Below are positions 1 through 8,311 of a stretch of 64,000 bases of DNA, piece by piece. Under the pieces are notes generated by a model that had not been told where the DNA came from, did no database searches, and saw only the letters and a list, made by a program, of their open reading frames with translations. Position numbers and translations under genes: made by a program. Within the stretch, counting starts at the first letter, position 1; every line of letters starts with the position of its first letter. The DNA is from Prevotella sp. (GTDB lineage Bacteria; Bacteroidota; Bacteroidia; Bacteroidales; Bacteroidaceae): positions 1 to 64,000 of the forward strand of contig JAFRPY010000062.1 of assembly GCA_017428925.1 (NCBI GenBank). The letters are read 5' to 3'.

Positions 1-11
1 AACAATAAAAA

Positions 12-342
12 CCCCTTCTGTGGGATTGACGCTCATTCTGAGCCTCTGTGCCAAGTGTTATGACTCTGTCTTTAAAAGCATGCTTTTACGCCAGAGTCAC
101 ACCACTCGACACAACCACTGCCGTGGTTCAATCCCACAGAGGGAAAAACAGAGAAAACCGTTTCTCTCATTGCATAGCAGGATTAACTGCATGTGCAGCT
201 TGTATTTTGGGTTTTTCCTTGCTGAGAAAGAGTCCCTGAAAGGGATAACGGTATTTGTTGGAAGGCAGGCTGGGTGCTTGCACACAAGCAGAATTACAAC
301 AAATGCGTTAATACTCTGACAAGAGTATCTTTCTCAGCAAGG
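12..342. other. Two-domain hairpin-rich non-coding element
   Basis: No convincing gene lies here. The DNA folds into two closed domains. Domain 1: a 16-bp stem pairs 14-29 with 128-143 (one G-T wobble) and encloses hairpins at 31-43, 62-98 (inner 16-nt palindrome at 73-88) and 114-127. Domain 2: a 15-bp stem pairs CCTTGCTGAGAAAGA (about 220-234) with its complement at 328-342 and encloses hairpins near 233-245, 277-290 and 310-327. A GAGAAA/TTTCTC hairpin (151-166) lies between the domains. This density of nested complementarity suggests a structured RNA or the remnant of a mobile element. The strand is undecided. Read on the minus strand, the element ends in a T-run just after the domain 1 stem. 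No RNase P, tmRNA or SRP core motif was seen. Confidence 0.5.
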
Positions 343-420
343 GGTTTTCAAGGTTTTTGTTCAAAATCAACAACCGAAACTTAAATCTTATAAAAATATA
401 ACAACGAAATTTTCGAATTC

Positions 421-454
421 CTCCCCTCCTCTTGGGAGGGGTTGGGGGTGGGCC
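421..454. repeat. GC-rich REP-like repeat, copy 1
   Basis: A hairpin of CCCCTCC and GGAGGGG is followed by GTTGGGGGTGGG. The same G-rich/C-rich word recurs between genes at about 3.24, 15.87, 24.5-24.7 and 27.3 kb, in both orientations. Confidence 0.6.
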
Positions 455-612
455 TTGTGCCATGCTTCTCCTTTTTTTTGTGAAACTTTTGACGGGAATG
501 GACGGGGAATGTTTTCCTTTTTGGAAAACTTTCTTCTCCGCAACGGAATATAAATTTTCATTTTTGGATAGAAATATTTTTGTATTCTCTTCGTTAAATC
601 GATTTTTTACAC

Positions 613-620
613 TAACTTTG
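613..620 (+). promoter_or_regulatory. nrdJ promoter, -7 box
   Basis: TAACTTTG matches the Bacteroidetes -7 consensus TAnnTTTG and lies 24 nt before the nrdJ ATG. The -33 element is poor (TTCG at 590-593, 19-nt spacing). Confidence 0.5.
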
Positions 621-644
621 CATCCAGAAATCATCTGAAACGTC

Positions 645-3239
645 ATGGAAAAGAAAACTTACTCTTACGAGGAGGCTTTTGCTGCTTCCTTGGATTATTT
701 TGGCGGCGACGAGCTTGCCGCCCGTGTGTGGGTAAATAAATATGCCATGAAGGATAGCTATGGCAATATCTATGAGCAATCGCCCGAAGACATGCATTGG
801 CGCATTGCCCGAGAGGTGGCCCGCATAGAGAATAAGTATGAGAATCCGCTTACCGAAGAGCAGATTTTTGAATTGCTTGATCATTTCCGCTATGTGGTTC
901 CTGCCGGTTCGCCCATGACGGGTATTGGCAACAGTTATCAGGTGGCTTCGTTGTCAAATTGTTTTGTGATTGGTCTCGACGGCAACGCCGACTCATACGG
1001 AGCGGTGATGCGCATCGATGAGGAGCAGGTTCAGTTGATGAAACGCCGTGGTGGGGTAGGGCACGATTTGAGTCATATCCGCCCTAAAGGCAGTCCGGTG
1101 AACAATTCTGCGCTGACTTCCACCGGTTTGGTGCCTTTCATGGAGCGTTATAGTAATAGTACACGCGAGGTGGCACAGGATGGCCGCCGAGGTGCGCTGA
1201 TGCTTTCTGTAAGCATCAAACATCCTGATGCTGAGGCATTTATAGATGCGAAAATGACTGAAGGTCGCGTGACGGGTGCTAACGTGAGTGTTAAAATTGA
1301 CGACGATTTCATGAAGGCGGCAACAACCGATGGTGAGTATGTGCAACAGTTTCCCGTAACCGACAGCGACTATGAAAAAGAAGAAGAGAAACTAAGGCTT
1401 AGGAAAACTATCGATGCCAAGGCTTTGTGGAACAAGATTGTTCACAATGCATGGAAGAGCGCAGAGCCGGGTGTGTTGTTCTGGGATACTATTCTGAGGG
1501 AAAGCATTCCTGATTGTTATGCCGACTTAGGATTCCGTACGGTCTCGACGAATCCATGCGGCGAGATTCCGCTCTGTCCTTACGATTCGTGCCGTCTGTT
1601 GAGCATAAATCTTTATTCATACGTGGTGAATCCTTTCACCAAGAATGCCTATTTCGACTACGATAAGTTCAAGAAGCATGTGCAGTTGGCCCAGCGCATC
1701 ATGGACGATATCGTGGATTTGGAAATGGAGAAGATTGACCTGATTATGAGCAAGATCAAGAACGATCCTCAGAATCAGGAAGTTAAGGGAGCTGAGTATC
1801 ACTTGTGGGAGAAAATCCGGAGAAAGAGTCTTATGGGACGTCGTACCGGTGTAGGTATTACTGCTGAGGGTGACATGATTGCTGCTATGGGACTGTGCTA
1901 TGGAACGCAAGAGGCTACAGACTTTTCCGTCAACGTCCATCGCACATTGGCACTGAGTGCATATCGGTCGAGTGTGACTATGGCTAAGGAACGTGGTGCT
2001 TTCGAAATTTACGACGCAAAGCGCGAAGCTGCCAACCCGTTTGTGTTGCGCATCAAAGAGAACGATCCCCAGTTATGGGAAGATATGCAGAAGTATGGCC
2101 GACGAAACATCGCTTGCCTGACCATTGCCCCGACGGGTACAACATCATTGATGACACAAACCACGAGTGGCATTGAACCCGTTTTCATGCCCGTCTATAT
2201 GCGTAGGCGTAAGGTAAATCCCAACGATACCAACGTTCATGTGGATTTCGTTGACGAGGTAGGTGATTCTTTTGAAGAATATATCGTTTATCATCAGAAG
2301 TTCTTAGAGTGGATGAAGATTAACGGTATCGACACCGAGAAACGATACACGAAGGAAGAAATAGATGACCTGGTGGCTCGCTCACCATACTATAAGGCAA
2401 CGGCCAACGACGTGGACTGGCTGATGAAGGTGAAGATGCAAGGAGCCATTCAGAAATGGGTAGACCATAGTATATCGGTGACCGTCAACCTTCCGAACGA
2501 TGTTGACGAGGCTTTGGTGAACCGTCTTTATGTGGAAGCATGGAAGAGTGGTTGTAAGGGCTGTACCATCTATCGAGACGGTTCTCGTGCAGGTGTGATG
2601 GTTCAGGTGAATGAAAAGAAAAAGAAGAAGGACCCAACGGCTGCCGCAAAAGAGAAGGATTCTTCGGCAGTGCCCTGTAAGCATCCCGAGGTTACCGAAG
2701 TTCGTCCTCAGACTTTGGAGTGCGATGTGGTACGTTTCCAAAACAACAAAGAAAAGTGGGTGGCTTTTGTCGGACTGCTCAATGGTTATCCCTACGAGAT
2801 ATTTACAGGTCTTCAGGACGACGAGGAGGGTATCGTTTTACCAAAGACAGTCACGAAGGGAAAGATTATCAAACAGACAAATCCCGACGGCAGCCACCGC
2901 TATGACTTCCAGTTTGAGAACAAGCGCGGCTATAAAACCACAGTAGAAGGACTTTCGGAGAAATTTAACCCTGAATACTGGAACTATGCCAAGCTTATTT
3001 CAGGTGTGCTGAGATACCGCATGCCGATAGACCATGTGATGAAACTTGTGGGTTCGTTGCAACTGAAGAGTGAGAGCATTAATACTTGGAAGAATGGAGT
3101 GGAACGTGCTCTGAAAAAATATGTAACCGACGGTACGGTGGCATCGGGACAGAAATGTCCTAACTGTGGCCAGGAAACCCTTGTTTATCAGGAAGGATGC
3201 TTGATTTGTACCAATTGCGGGGCTTCAAGATGTGGATAG
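645..3239 (+). CDS. nrdJ: Adenosylcobalamin-dependent (class II) ribonucleoside-diphosphate reductase
   Basis: Class II ribonucleotide reductase of 864 aa, which reduces ribonucleotides to deoxyribonucleotides using a B12-derived radical and needs no oxygen. Visible are the first redox Cys in SLSNCFVIG (about residue 106), the catalytic-barrel motif NPCGE (about 303-307) and a C-terminal Cys-rich tail (838-864) with three CxxC pairs, typical of the zinc-ribbon tail that re-reduces the active site. A Lys-rich linker near residue 650-680 joins the catalytic core to the tail domain. No ATP-cone is evident at the N-terminus. The ATG at 645 lies 24 nt after a -7 box. MeaB at 45.2 kb also points to B12 use. 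Family assignment is firm. No cobalamin riboswitch motif was found upstream. Confidence 0.95.
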   Translation: MEKKTYSYEEAFAASLDYFGGDELAARVWVNKYAMKDSYGNIYEQSPEDMHWRIAREVARIENKYENPLTEEQIFELLDHFRYVVPAGSPMTGIGNSYQVASLSNCFVIGLDGNADSYGAVMRIDEEQVQLMKRRGGVGHDLSHIRPKGSPVNNSALTSTGLVPFMERYSNSTREVAQDGRRGALMLSVSIKHPDAEAFIDAKMTEGRVTGANVSVKIDDDFMKAATTDGEYVQQFPVTDSDYEKEEEKLRLRKTIDAKALWNKIVHNAWKSAEPGVLFWDTILRESIPDCYADLGFRTVSTNPCGEIPLCPYDSCRLLSINLYSYVVNPFTKNAYFDYDKFKKHVQLAQRIMDDIVDLEMEKIDLIMSKIKNDPQNQEVKGAEYHLWEKIRRKSLMGRRTGVGITAEGDMIAAMGLCYGTQEATDFSVNVHRTLALSAYRSSVTMAKERGAFEIYDAKREAANPFVLRIKENDPQLWEDMQKYGRRNIACLTIAPTGTTSLMTQTTSGIEPVFMPVYMRRRKVNPNDTNVHVDFVDEVGDSFEEYIVYHQKFLEWMKINGIDTEKRYTKEEIDDLVARSPYYKATANDVDWLMKVKMQGAIQKWVDHSISVTVNLPNDVDEALVNRLYVEAWKSGCKGCTIYRDGSRAGVMVQVNEKKKKKDPTAAAKEKDSSAVPCKHPEVTEVRPQTLECDVVRFQNNKEKWVAFVGLLNGYPYEIFTGLQDDEEGIVLPKTVTKGKIIKQTNPDGSHRYDFQFENKRGYKTTVEGLSEKFNPEYWNYAKLISGVLRYRMPIDHVMKLVGSLQLKSESINTWKNGVERALKKYVTDGTVASGQKCPNCGQETLVYQEGCLICTNCGASRCG

Positions 3240-3271
3240 AACCCACCCCTGCCCCTCCCGAGGGGAGGGGT
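3240..3271. repeat. GC-rich REP-like repeat, copy 2
   Basis: The sequence reads ACCCACCCCTGCCCC followed by a CCTCCC/GGGAGG hairpin. It starts right after the nrdJ stop codon and is in inverted orientation relative to copy 1. It may act as a terminator. Confidence 0.6.
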
Positions 3272-3297
3272 TTATAGAAAAATGAAAATTTTAAGTG

Positions 3298-3666
3298 ATG
3301 AGAGTTGAAAGTAGTTATATAGAGCTGAAAGGTCTTCGCTTTCATGCCAGGCATGGCGTGCTGCCACAAGAAAAAATTGTGGGTGGGGACTATGTGGTCA
3401 ACTTGCGCGTACACTATAACATATCGCGTGCGTTGGAAACCGACAATGTGAATGATACATTGAACTATGCCGACATATATCAAATCATAAATAAGGTGAT
3501 GCAGAAGCCATCCTGTCTGCTCGAACATGTGGTGGGCAGGATTGGCGAAAGCATTTTCAAGGCTTTTCCTGAAGCTGAGGTTGCTGAGGTCGAGATCACC
3601 AAATGCAATCCGCCGATGAGGGCCGACTGTGAAGGAGCTACAGTACATTGCTCTTTACACAGATAG
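3298..3666 (+). CDS. folB: Dihydroneopterin aldolase
   Basis: Small FolB-type enzyme (122 aa from the ATG at 3298; a GTG one codon upstream is possible). It converts 7,8-dihydroneopterin to 6-hydroxymethyl-dihydropterin and glycolaldehyde in folate synthesis. Family hallmarks are the N-terminal IELKGLRFHARHGVLPQE with the conserved HGV..E segment, and the C-terminal VEITKCNPPM motif. The length fits the family, which forms octamers of about 120-residue subunits. It sits 58 bp after nrdJ across a REP-like repeat, so it may be co-transcribed. folA and thyA, which use and recycle the folate product, lie at 59-60 kb. Confidence 0.93.
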   Translation: MRVESSYIELKGLRFHARHGVLPQEKIVGGDYVVNLRVHYNISRALETDNVNDTLNYADIYQIINKVMQKPSCLLEHVVGRIGESIFKAFPEAEVAEVEITKCNPPMRADCEGATVHCSLHR

Positions 3667-3718
3667 TGTTTTGGGCATTTTAATACTTTGTTTTCTTTCA
3701 TTTTTGAATAGAATTACT

Positions 3719-3726
3719 TAATTTTG
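3719..3726 (+). promoter_or_regulatory. Amidase promoter, -7 box
   Basis: TAATTTTG lies 9 nt before the ATG at 3736, so the 5' leader would be very short. This argues against the upstream TTG start at 3724, which lies inside the box. Confidence 0.55.
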
Positions 3727-3735
3727 CAACCGATA

Positions 3736-4998
3736 ATGAGCAGAAGATGGATTTTCACTTTGATAATAATGTTTGCCATGACTATTTCGGTTATGGCAGG
3801 AAATCGTTTCACGCTCGTTATTGACCCTGGCCATGGAGGTCACGATGCTGGTGCCTTGGGTAGTTCTTCAAAGGAGAAGAATATCAACCTGAAAGTGGCG
3901 TTGGCTTTTGGAAGGATGGTAGAGCGTAATTGTCCAGATGTGAAGGTAATCTATACGCGCAAGACCGATGTTTTTATTCCTCTTGATGAACGGGCAAATA
4001 TTGCCAATAGGGCGAAGGCAGATCTTTTTATCAGCATACATACCAACGCTTTGCCTCATGGAAAAATTGCACGTGGCTTTGAAGTCTATACTTTGGGTAT
4101 GCACCGCGCTGCTGATAACTTGGAAGTGGCTAAGCGCGAGAATTCTGTGATTTTGGAAGAGAAGAACTATAAACAGCGTTATGAAGGTTTCGATCCAAGG
4201 TCTTCAGAGAGTTATATCATCTTCGAATTCATGCAGGACCGTAATATGGCCAAAAGCGTTGAACTGGCAAAGATGATTCAGAAGGAGGTGTGTGCTCAGG
4301 CCAACCGTCCTAATAAAGGTGTCCATCAAGCTGGTTTTCTTGTGCTTAGAGCTACATCAATGCCCAGTTGCTTGATAGAATTGGGATTTATTACCACACG
4401 TGACGAAGAAAACCTTCTTAATTCAGAGCAAGGCATAGAAGCACATGCGCGTGGTATCTTCCAGGCTTTCAACCGCTATAAAAAAAAACACAGCGAAGCG
4501 ATAGTAGTACCATACGAAGCACCCCAAAAGGAAACGGTAAGCGTGCCGACAATAGTGCCGCAAGAGGAACCAATAAAAAGAAATGAACCTCCCAAACGTG
4601 AGCAAAAACAAAGGGAGAGTATGGAACAGATGCCTCCTCGTGAATTGCAGTCTACAGTTGAAGAAATAAAGCCTCAACCAGAACCGGTGCAACCTGTTCG
4701 TCCGGTGTCTCAGTCTACTGAAAACCGTCCTGTATTCAAAGTGCAGATTCTGACCAGTGGTCGTTCACTTCGTATGACTGACAATCGTTTTAAGGGTGAG
4801 AAAGGTGTTGACAGCTATCAGGAAGGTAATCTTATAAAATATACCGTTGGTAGTTCTACAAACTATCAGGAAATCTATCAGTTGCGCAAGACATTGCTCA
4901 GTAAGTTCCCAGAGGCGTTTATTATAGCTTTCAAGAATGGTGAGAAGATGGATGTTCAGCAGGCAATCAGGGAATACAAAACATATAAGAATAAATAA
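3736..4998 (+). CDS. N-acetylmuramoyl-L-alanine amidase with C-terminal SPOR-like domain
   Basis: Exported zinc amidase (420 aa) that cuts the bond between MurNAc and the stem peptide of peptidoglycan, normally to separate daughter cells. A signal peptide covers about the first 20 residues. The Amidase_3 domain follows, with the zinc-binding VIDPGHGGHDAGA, then SIHTNA, and the catalytic Glu in CLIELGFIT. A Pro/Glu-rich linker of about 80 residues leads to a C-terminal domain (PVFKVQILTSG onward) that resembles SPOR peptidoglycan-binding modules. The ATG at 3736 gives a clean signal peptide and lies just after the -7 box. The stop overlaps the start of the next gene by one base (TAATG), so the two are probably translated together. 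Confidence 0.9.
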   Translation: MSRRWIFTLIIMFAMTISVMAGNRFTLVIDPGHGGHDAGALGSSSKEKNINLKVALAFGRMVERNCPDVKVIYTRKTDVFIPLDERANIANRAKADLFISIHTNALPHGKIARGFEVYTLGMHRAADNLEVAKRENSVILEEKNYKQRYEGFDPRSSESYIIFEFMQDRNMAKSVELAKMIQKEVCAQANRPNKGVHQAGFLVLRATSMPSCLIELGFITTRDEENLLNSEQGIEAHARGIFQAFNRYKKKHSEAIVVPYEAPQKETVSVPTIVPQEEPIKRNEPPKREQKQRESMEQMPPRELQSTVEEIKPQPEPVQPVRPVSQSTENRPVFKVQILTSGRSLRMTDNRFKGEKGVDSYQEGNLIKYTVGSSTNYQEIYQLRKTLLSKFPEAFIIAFKNGEKMDVQQAIREYKTYKNK

Positions 4999-5915
4999 TG
5001 GAGCAGAAACACGGTAAAGAAGTGAAGATAGCCCTTGTGGCGCTTTTGGGGGTATTCGTTCTTTTTGTAGGAATGAATTTCCTTAAAGGATTAAACATAT
5101 TCTCTAAAGGTGATGTGTACTATATTTCATTTCAGGATGTGTCGGGATTAGCCTCGTCGAGTCCTATATATGCCGACGGTTATCCTGTAGGCACTGTACG
5201 TTCCATCGATTACGACTATAGTCATGAGGGCAAGACAAAGGTGACCATCGACATTGACCCTAAGATGAGAATCCCTAAAGGTTCGTCGGCAGTTATCGAG
5301 AGTGATATGTTAGGTAACGTTCGCGTCAACTTGTTATTAGCCAATAATCCGCGGGAGAAGGTGATGCCTGGGGAAGTGATTCCTGGCGATATGGCTACGG
5401 GACTAATGGCAAAAGCGGCCACACTTATCCCGGTTGTTGAGAAGATGCTACCCAAACTCGATAGTATTTTGACGAGCATTAACACCCTGCTTGCAAATCC
5501 TGCTATTGCACAATCATTGCAGAACATCCAAGTAACTACACATAACTTAACTGCTACCACCAATGAACTGAACCGATTGATGGCAGGTCTTAATGGGCAG
5601 GTGCCAGGATTGGTCAAAAAAGCAAATGGCGTGCTTGACAACACCCAGACACTGACAGGTAATCTTGCGCAGCTCGATGTTGCTACAACTTTGGCCAAGG
5701 TTGATGCTACCATGCAGAACGTTCAGGCCATGACAGATAAGTTGAATTCCAATGATGGCACGCTGGGATTACTCATGCGTGATGCATCGCTCTACAATCA
5801 TTTGAGTTCAACTGCAAACGATGCTGACTCGCTGCTGATTGACCTTAAGGCACACCCCAAACGATATGTCCATTTTTCACTTTTTGGAAGGAAGGAAAAA
5901 ACGCCTAAAAAGTAG
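4998..5915 (+). CDS. MCE-domain lipid transport protein (MlaD family)
   Basis: Membrane-anchored MCE/MlaD-family protein of 305 aa. One N-terminal transmembrane helix (about residues 10-29) is followed by an MCE domain (about 36-115, with the typical FQDVSGLASSSPIYADGYPVGTV stretch broken here for length) and a long helical region. MCE proteins form ring or tube assemblies that bind lipids and work with an ABC transporter (MlaFE) to move phospholipids between membranes. No MlaE or MlaF gene is in the window. It is translationally coupled to the amidase. The C-terminal half is rich in heptad-like leucines and threonines, which suggests a helical tube, and the protein ends in a basic tail. Confidence 0.88.
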   Translation: MEQKHGKEVKIALVALLGVFVLFVGMNFLKGLNIFSKGDVYYISFQDVSGLASSSPIYADGYPVGTVRSIDYDYSHEGKTKVTIDIDPKMRIPKGSSAVIESDMLGNVRVNLLLANNPREKVMPGEVIPGDMATGLMAKAATLIPVVEKMLPKLDSILTSINTLLANPAIAQSLQNIQVTTHNLTATTNELNRLMAGLNGQVPGLVKKANGVLDNTQTLTGNLAQLDVATTLAKVDATMQNVQAMTDKLNSNDGTLGLLMRDASLYNHLSSTANDADSLLIDLKAHPKRYVHFSLFGRKEKTPKK

Positions 5916-5928
5916 CTAATTTAAAAAT

Positions 5929-6016
5929 AGTCTAAATAAGAAAGCGTCTGCCTTAAATCATTAAGGAAGTTTCCTAACTAACCGAAGTTACCGCATTTCG
6001 GTTCATTTCTTAGACT
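5929..6016. other. Imperfect stem with inner hairpins between the MCE gene and dnaA
   Basis: The 337-bp gap before dnaA holds an outer stem, AGTCT (5929-5933) plus AAGAAA (5938-5943), paired with TTTCTT-AGACT (6006-6016). It encloses hairpins CCTTAA/TTAAGG, AGGAA/TTCCT and CCGAA/TTCGG. No T-run follows, so a simple intrinsic terminator is unlikely. No DnaA-box cluster was seen in the gap. Confidence 0.35.
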
Positions 6017-6183
6017 AAATACTTGAAGTAATTATTTTATTGTTGCTGTTTTGTAAAGTGTTGATATTAAGTTGTTTGTATTTTTGCAATACCCTATAGT
6101 TGTAATATTTGTTGCTGTAAGTCCTAAAGTGCCACAATAACGCATTTTACAACTTATTCATTAAAAAAAGATAAAAATTACGA

Positions 6184-6215
6184 TTTGTTATTTTGAAGAA
6201 TTTGAATTAATTTTG
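6184..6215 (+). promoter_or_regulatory. dnaA promoter
   Basis: TTTG (6184-6187), a 20-nt spacer, then TAATTTTG (6208-6215): a textbook Bacteroidetes -33/-7 pair. The leader is about 30 nt. Confidence 0.8.
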
Positions 6216-6252
6216 CATCACGAAATCAAACGATATTAACTTAACAATATAA

Positions 6253-7665
6253 ATGAGTATTAACCCCCGCATGCTCTGGGAAAATTGTCTGGCTATTATC
6301 AAAGACAATGTCTCGGAACAGCAGTTCGCCACCTGGTTCAAGCCAATTGTCTTCAGGTCGTTTAAACCGGCTACGAGGGAGATTTTGGTTGAAGTTCCAA
6401 GTATGTTCGTTTACGAATACTTGGAGGAGAACTATGTTGACTTACTGCGCAAAACGCTTACACGTTTTTACGGCGAGGGCACAAAACTCAACTATAGTGT
6501 TGTTACAGACAGGCAGAATGGTATCAAGCAGAGTATTGAAGGCGAGCAGCCTGCTGACATTGATTCACCATTGCCCAAAACTCGTGGGAACCAGCCGCCG
6601 TCTGTACTTGATGCTGCACGTCCTCAGGACATTGACTCGCAACTTGATCCCCATCACACTTTTGCCAATTTTATAGAAGGCGATAGCAATAGGTTATCGC
6701 GCTCTGTAGGATTATCCATTGCAGAGCATCCTAACAGCACGCAATTTAATCCTATGTTCATTTATGGACCATCCGGATGTGGCAAAACTCATCTTATCAA
6801 TGCTATAGGCGTCCGGACAAAGGAACTTTATCCGCAGAAGCGTGTGTTATACGTTAGTGCGCGCCTCTTTCAGGTTCAGTATTCCAATTCTGTGATGCAG
6901 AACCGCACTAATGACTTCATCGCATTCTACCAAACCATTGATGTGCTCATCGTGGATGATATTCAAGAGTGGATGACAGCACCTAAGACTCAACAGACAT
7001 TCTTCCACATATTTGACCATCTTTGTCGCAATGGTAAGCGCATTATTCTGGCAAGCGATCGTCCTCCTGTTGATTTGAAGGGAATGCCCGAGCGGCTGAT
7101 TACGCGTTTTTCGTGTGGTCTTATTGCCGAGGTGGAGAAGCCCAATACCCAATTGTGTGTCGATATCCTGAATAGTAAAATTAAGCGTGACGGACTGAAG
7201 ATACCTGCTGAAGTAGTTCAGTTTATTGCTGAGACAGCAAACGGTAGTGTGCGAGATCTTGAAGGTGTGATTAATTCGCTCCTGGCCTATTCCATTGTCG
7301 ACAATGCCAGCATCAATATGCGTCTTGCCGAGCGTATTGTAAAGCGTGCAGTGAAGATTGACGACAAACCGCTTACTGTTGACGAGATTGTGGGAACAGT
7401 ATGCAACCACTACAATGTTCCCGAGTCAGCATTGGCAAGCAAGAGTCGAAAACACGATATTGTCTTGGTGCGTCAGATTTCTATGTATTTAGCACAGAAG
7501 TACACCAAGATGCCCGCTTCGCGTATTGGAAAACTGGTAGGTGGACGCGATCACAGTACAGTTATTCATAGCTGTAATACCATTATCCAGCGTCTTAAGG
7601 TGGATAATGCTTTTCAGACAGAGCTTGACAGCATTGAACAATCCTTCAAACTGAAGAAACAATAG
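6253..7665 (+). CDS. dnaA: Chromosomal replication initiator DnaA
   Basis: AAA+ initiator (470 aa) that binds DnaA boxes at the origin and opens the DNA. Domain I (about 1-85) begins MLWENCLAIIKDNVSEQQFATWF. A short variable domain II follows. Domain III has Walker A GPSGCGKT (about residue 174) and Walker B VLIVDDIQ. Domain IV ends with the DNA-binding signature GGRDHSTVIHSCNTI. Length and all motifs are normal. It stands alone: dnaN or rpmH are not adjacent, and no box cluster marks oriC next to it. The ATG at 6253 follows a strong promoter. Confidence 0.98.
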   Translation: MSINPRMLWENCLAIIKDNVSEQQFATWFKPIVFRSFKPATREILVEVPSMFVYEYLEENYVDLLRKTLTRFYGEGTKLNYSVVTDRQNGIKQSIEGEQPADIDSPLPKTRGNQPPSVLDAARPQDIDSQLDPHHTFANFIEGDSNRLSRSVGLSIAEHPNSTQFNPMFIYGPSGCGKTHLINAIGVRTKELYPQKRVLYVSARLFQVQYSNSVMQNRTNDFIAFYQTIDVLIVDDIQEWMTAPKTQQTFFHIFDHLCRNGKRIILASDRPPVDLKGMPERLITRFSCGLIAEVEKPNTQLCVDILNSKIKRDGLKIPAEVVQFIAETANGSVRDLEGVINSLLAYSIVDNASINMRLAERIVKRAVKIDDKPLTVDEIVGTVCNHYNVPESALASKSRKHDIVLVRQISMYLAQKYTKMPASRIGKLVGGRDHSTVIHSCNTIIQRLKVDNAFQTELDSIEQSFKLKKQ

Positions 7666-7688
7666 GAAAGCGAATTTGCTTTCCTATT
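7661..7688. terminator. Bidirectional terminator between dnaA and pnuT
   Basis: The perfect 11-bp stem AATAGGAAAGC / GCTTTCCTATT has a 6-nt loop and A/T flanks. It includes the dnaA stop codon and lies between convergent genes. Confidence 0.7.
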
Positions 7689-7693
7689 ATTAT

Positions 7694-8305
7694 TTAGCCC
7701 AAAGAAGAAGGGGAGTCTTTCATCATTTTTTTCCACTTGAAATAGCCCATGACGGCAATGACAACATAGAGTCCGTAGAGTAAAGCTTTGAAGGGAATGC
7801 CCTTCACAATGTAGAGATAGGTGCAGACAACATCTACAACAATCCAGAAAATCCATTGCTCCACATATTTCTGTGCCAAAGCCCATAGTCCGACGAAACT
7901 TAATGCATTGGTGAAGGCATCCTGCAAAGGCACGGTGGAGTTGGTCCATGTCACCAGTACATAATATGTGGCGGCCCAGATGGCCAGAAAAGCCAGCAGG
8001 GTGGGGAGGTAGAGACGGCGCGGCATGTGGGTGATGGGCATTTCCTCATCTTCCTTCTGTCCCCGTTTCTTACCGTATTTCCACACGGCAAAGCCATAGA
8101 TGCCTGCTACCGTATAATAGGTGGCCATGCCTGCATCACCGTATAGTCCATGGCTGAAATACAGATAAATGTCAAGAGCAGGCATAATGATACCCACCAG
8201 CCATACGGCAATATGTGCCCTGTATTCAAGCCATATATAGAGCAGGCCTAACATCGTTGTGAAGATGTCGAGGCCGTGCTCTGTAATGAATGGATGCAGT
8301 TCCAT
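7694..8305 (-). CDS. pnuT: PnuC-family transporter, probably thiamine (PnuT)
   Basis: Inner-membrane protein of 203 aa with about seven hydrophobic helices and PnuC-family features (early GLLYIWLEYRAHIAVWLVGI, later WIFWIVVDVVCTYLYIVKGI). PnuC proteins move vitamin-like substrates by facilitated diffusion. It starts 6 nt after the stop of a TonB receptor whose mRNA begins with a TPP riboswitch. In Bacteroidetes this arrangement marks thiamine-specific members (PnuT) rather than nicotinamide-riboside carriers. The substrate is inferred from that context, not from a residue motif. A thiamine-phosphorylating partner is not seen next to it. Confidence 0.85.
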   Translation of the reverse strand: MELHPFITEHGLDIFTTMLGLLYIWLEYRAHIAVWLVGIIMPALDIYLYFSHGLYGDAGMATYYTVAGIYGFAVWKYGKKRGQKEDEEMPITHMPRRLYLPTLLAFLAIWAATYYVLVTWTNSTVPLQDAFTNALSFVGLWALAQKYVEQWIFWIVVDVVCTYLYIVKGIPFKALLYGLYVVIAVMGYFKWKKMMKDSPSSLG

Positions 8306-8311
8306 GCGTGA

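Larger units (their letters stand above)
346..644. other. Intergenic region upstream of nrdJ
   Basis: This AT-rich stretch separates the hairpin element from nrdJ. It holds one GC-rich interspersed repeat (421-454) and a Bacteroidetes-type promoter (613-620). No supported gene is seen in it. Confidence 0.6.

Noticed and set aside
123..143. tRNA or tmRNA end, because of a T-loop-like GTGG-TTCAATC-CCAC
   Set aside because: No matching acceptor, anticodon arm or CCA-like end; the segment pairs better in a 16-bp stem with 14-29.
12..342. Cobalamin riboswitch upstream of the B12-dependent nrdJ
   Set aside because: The conserved B12-box words (GCCACTG in context, AGTCAGGAGACCTGCC) are not present in order on either strand.
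5916..6252. Replication origin next to dnaA
   Set aside because: No cluster of DnaA boxes (TTATCCACA-like) or AT-rich 13-mers was found in the gap.
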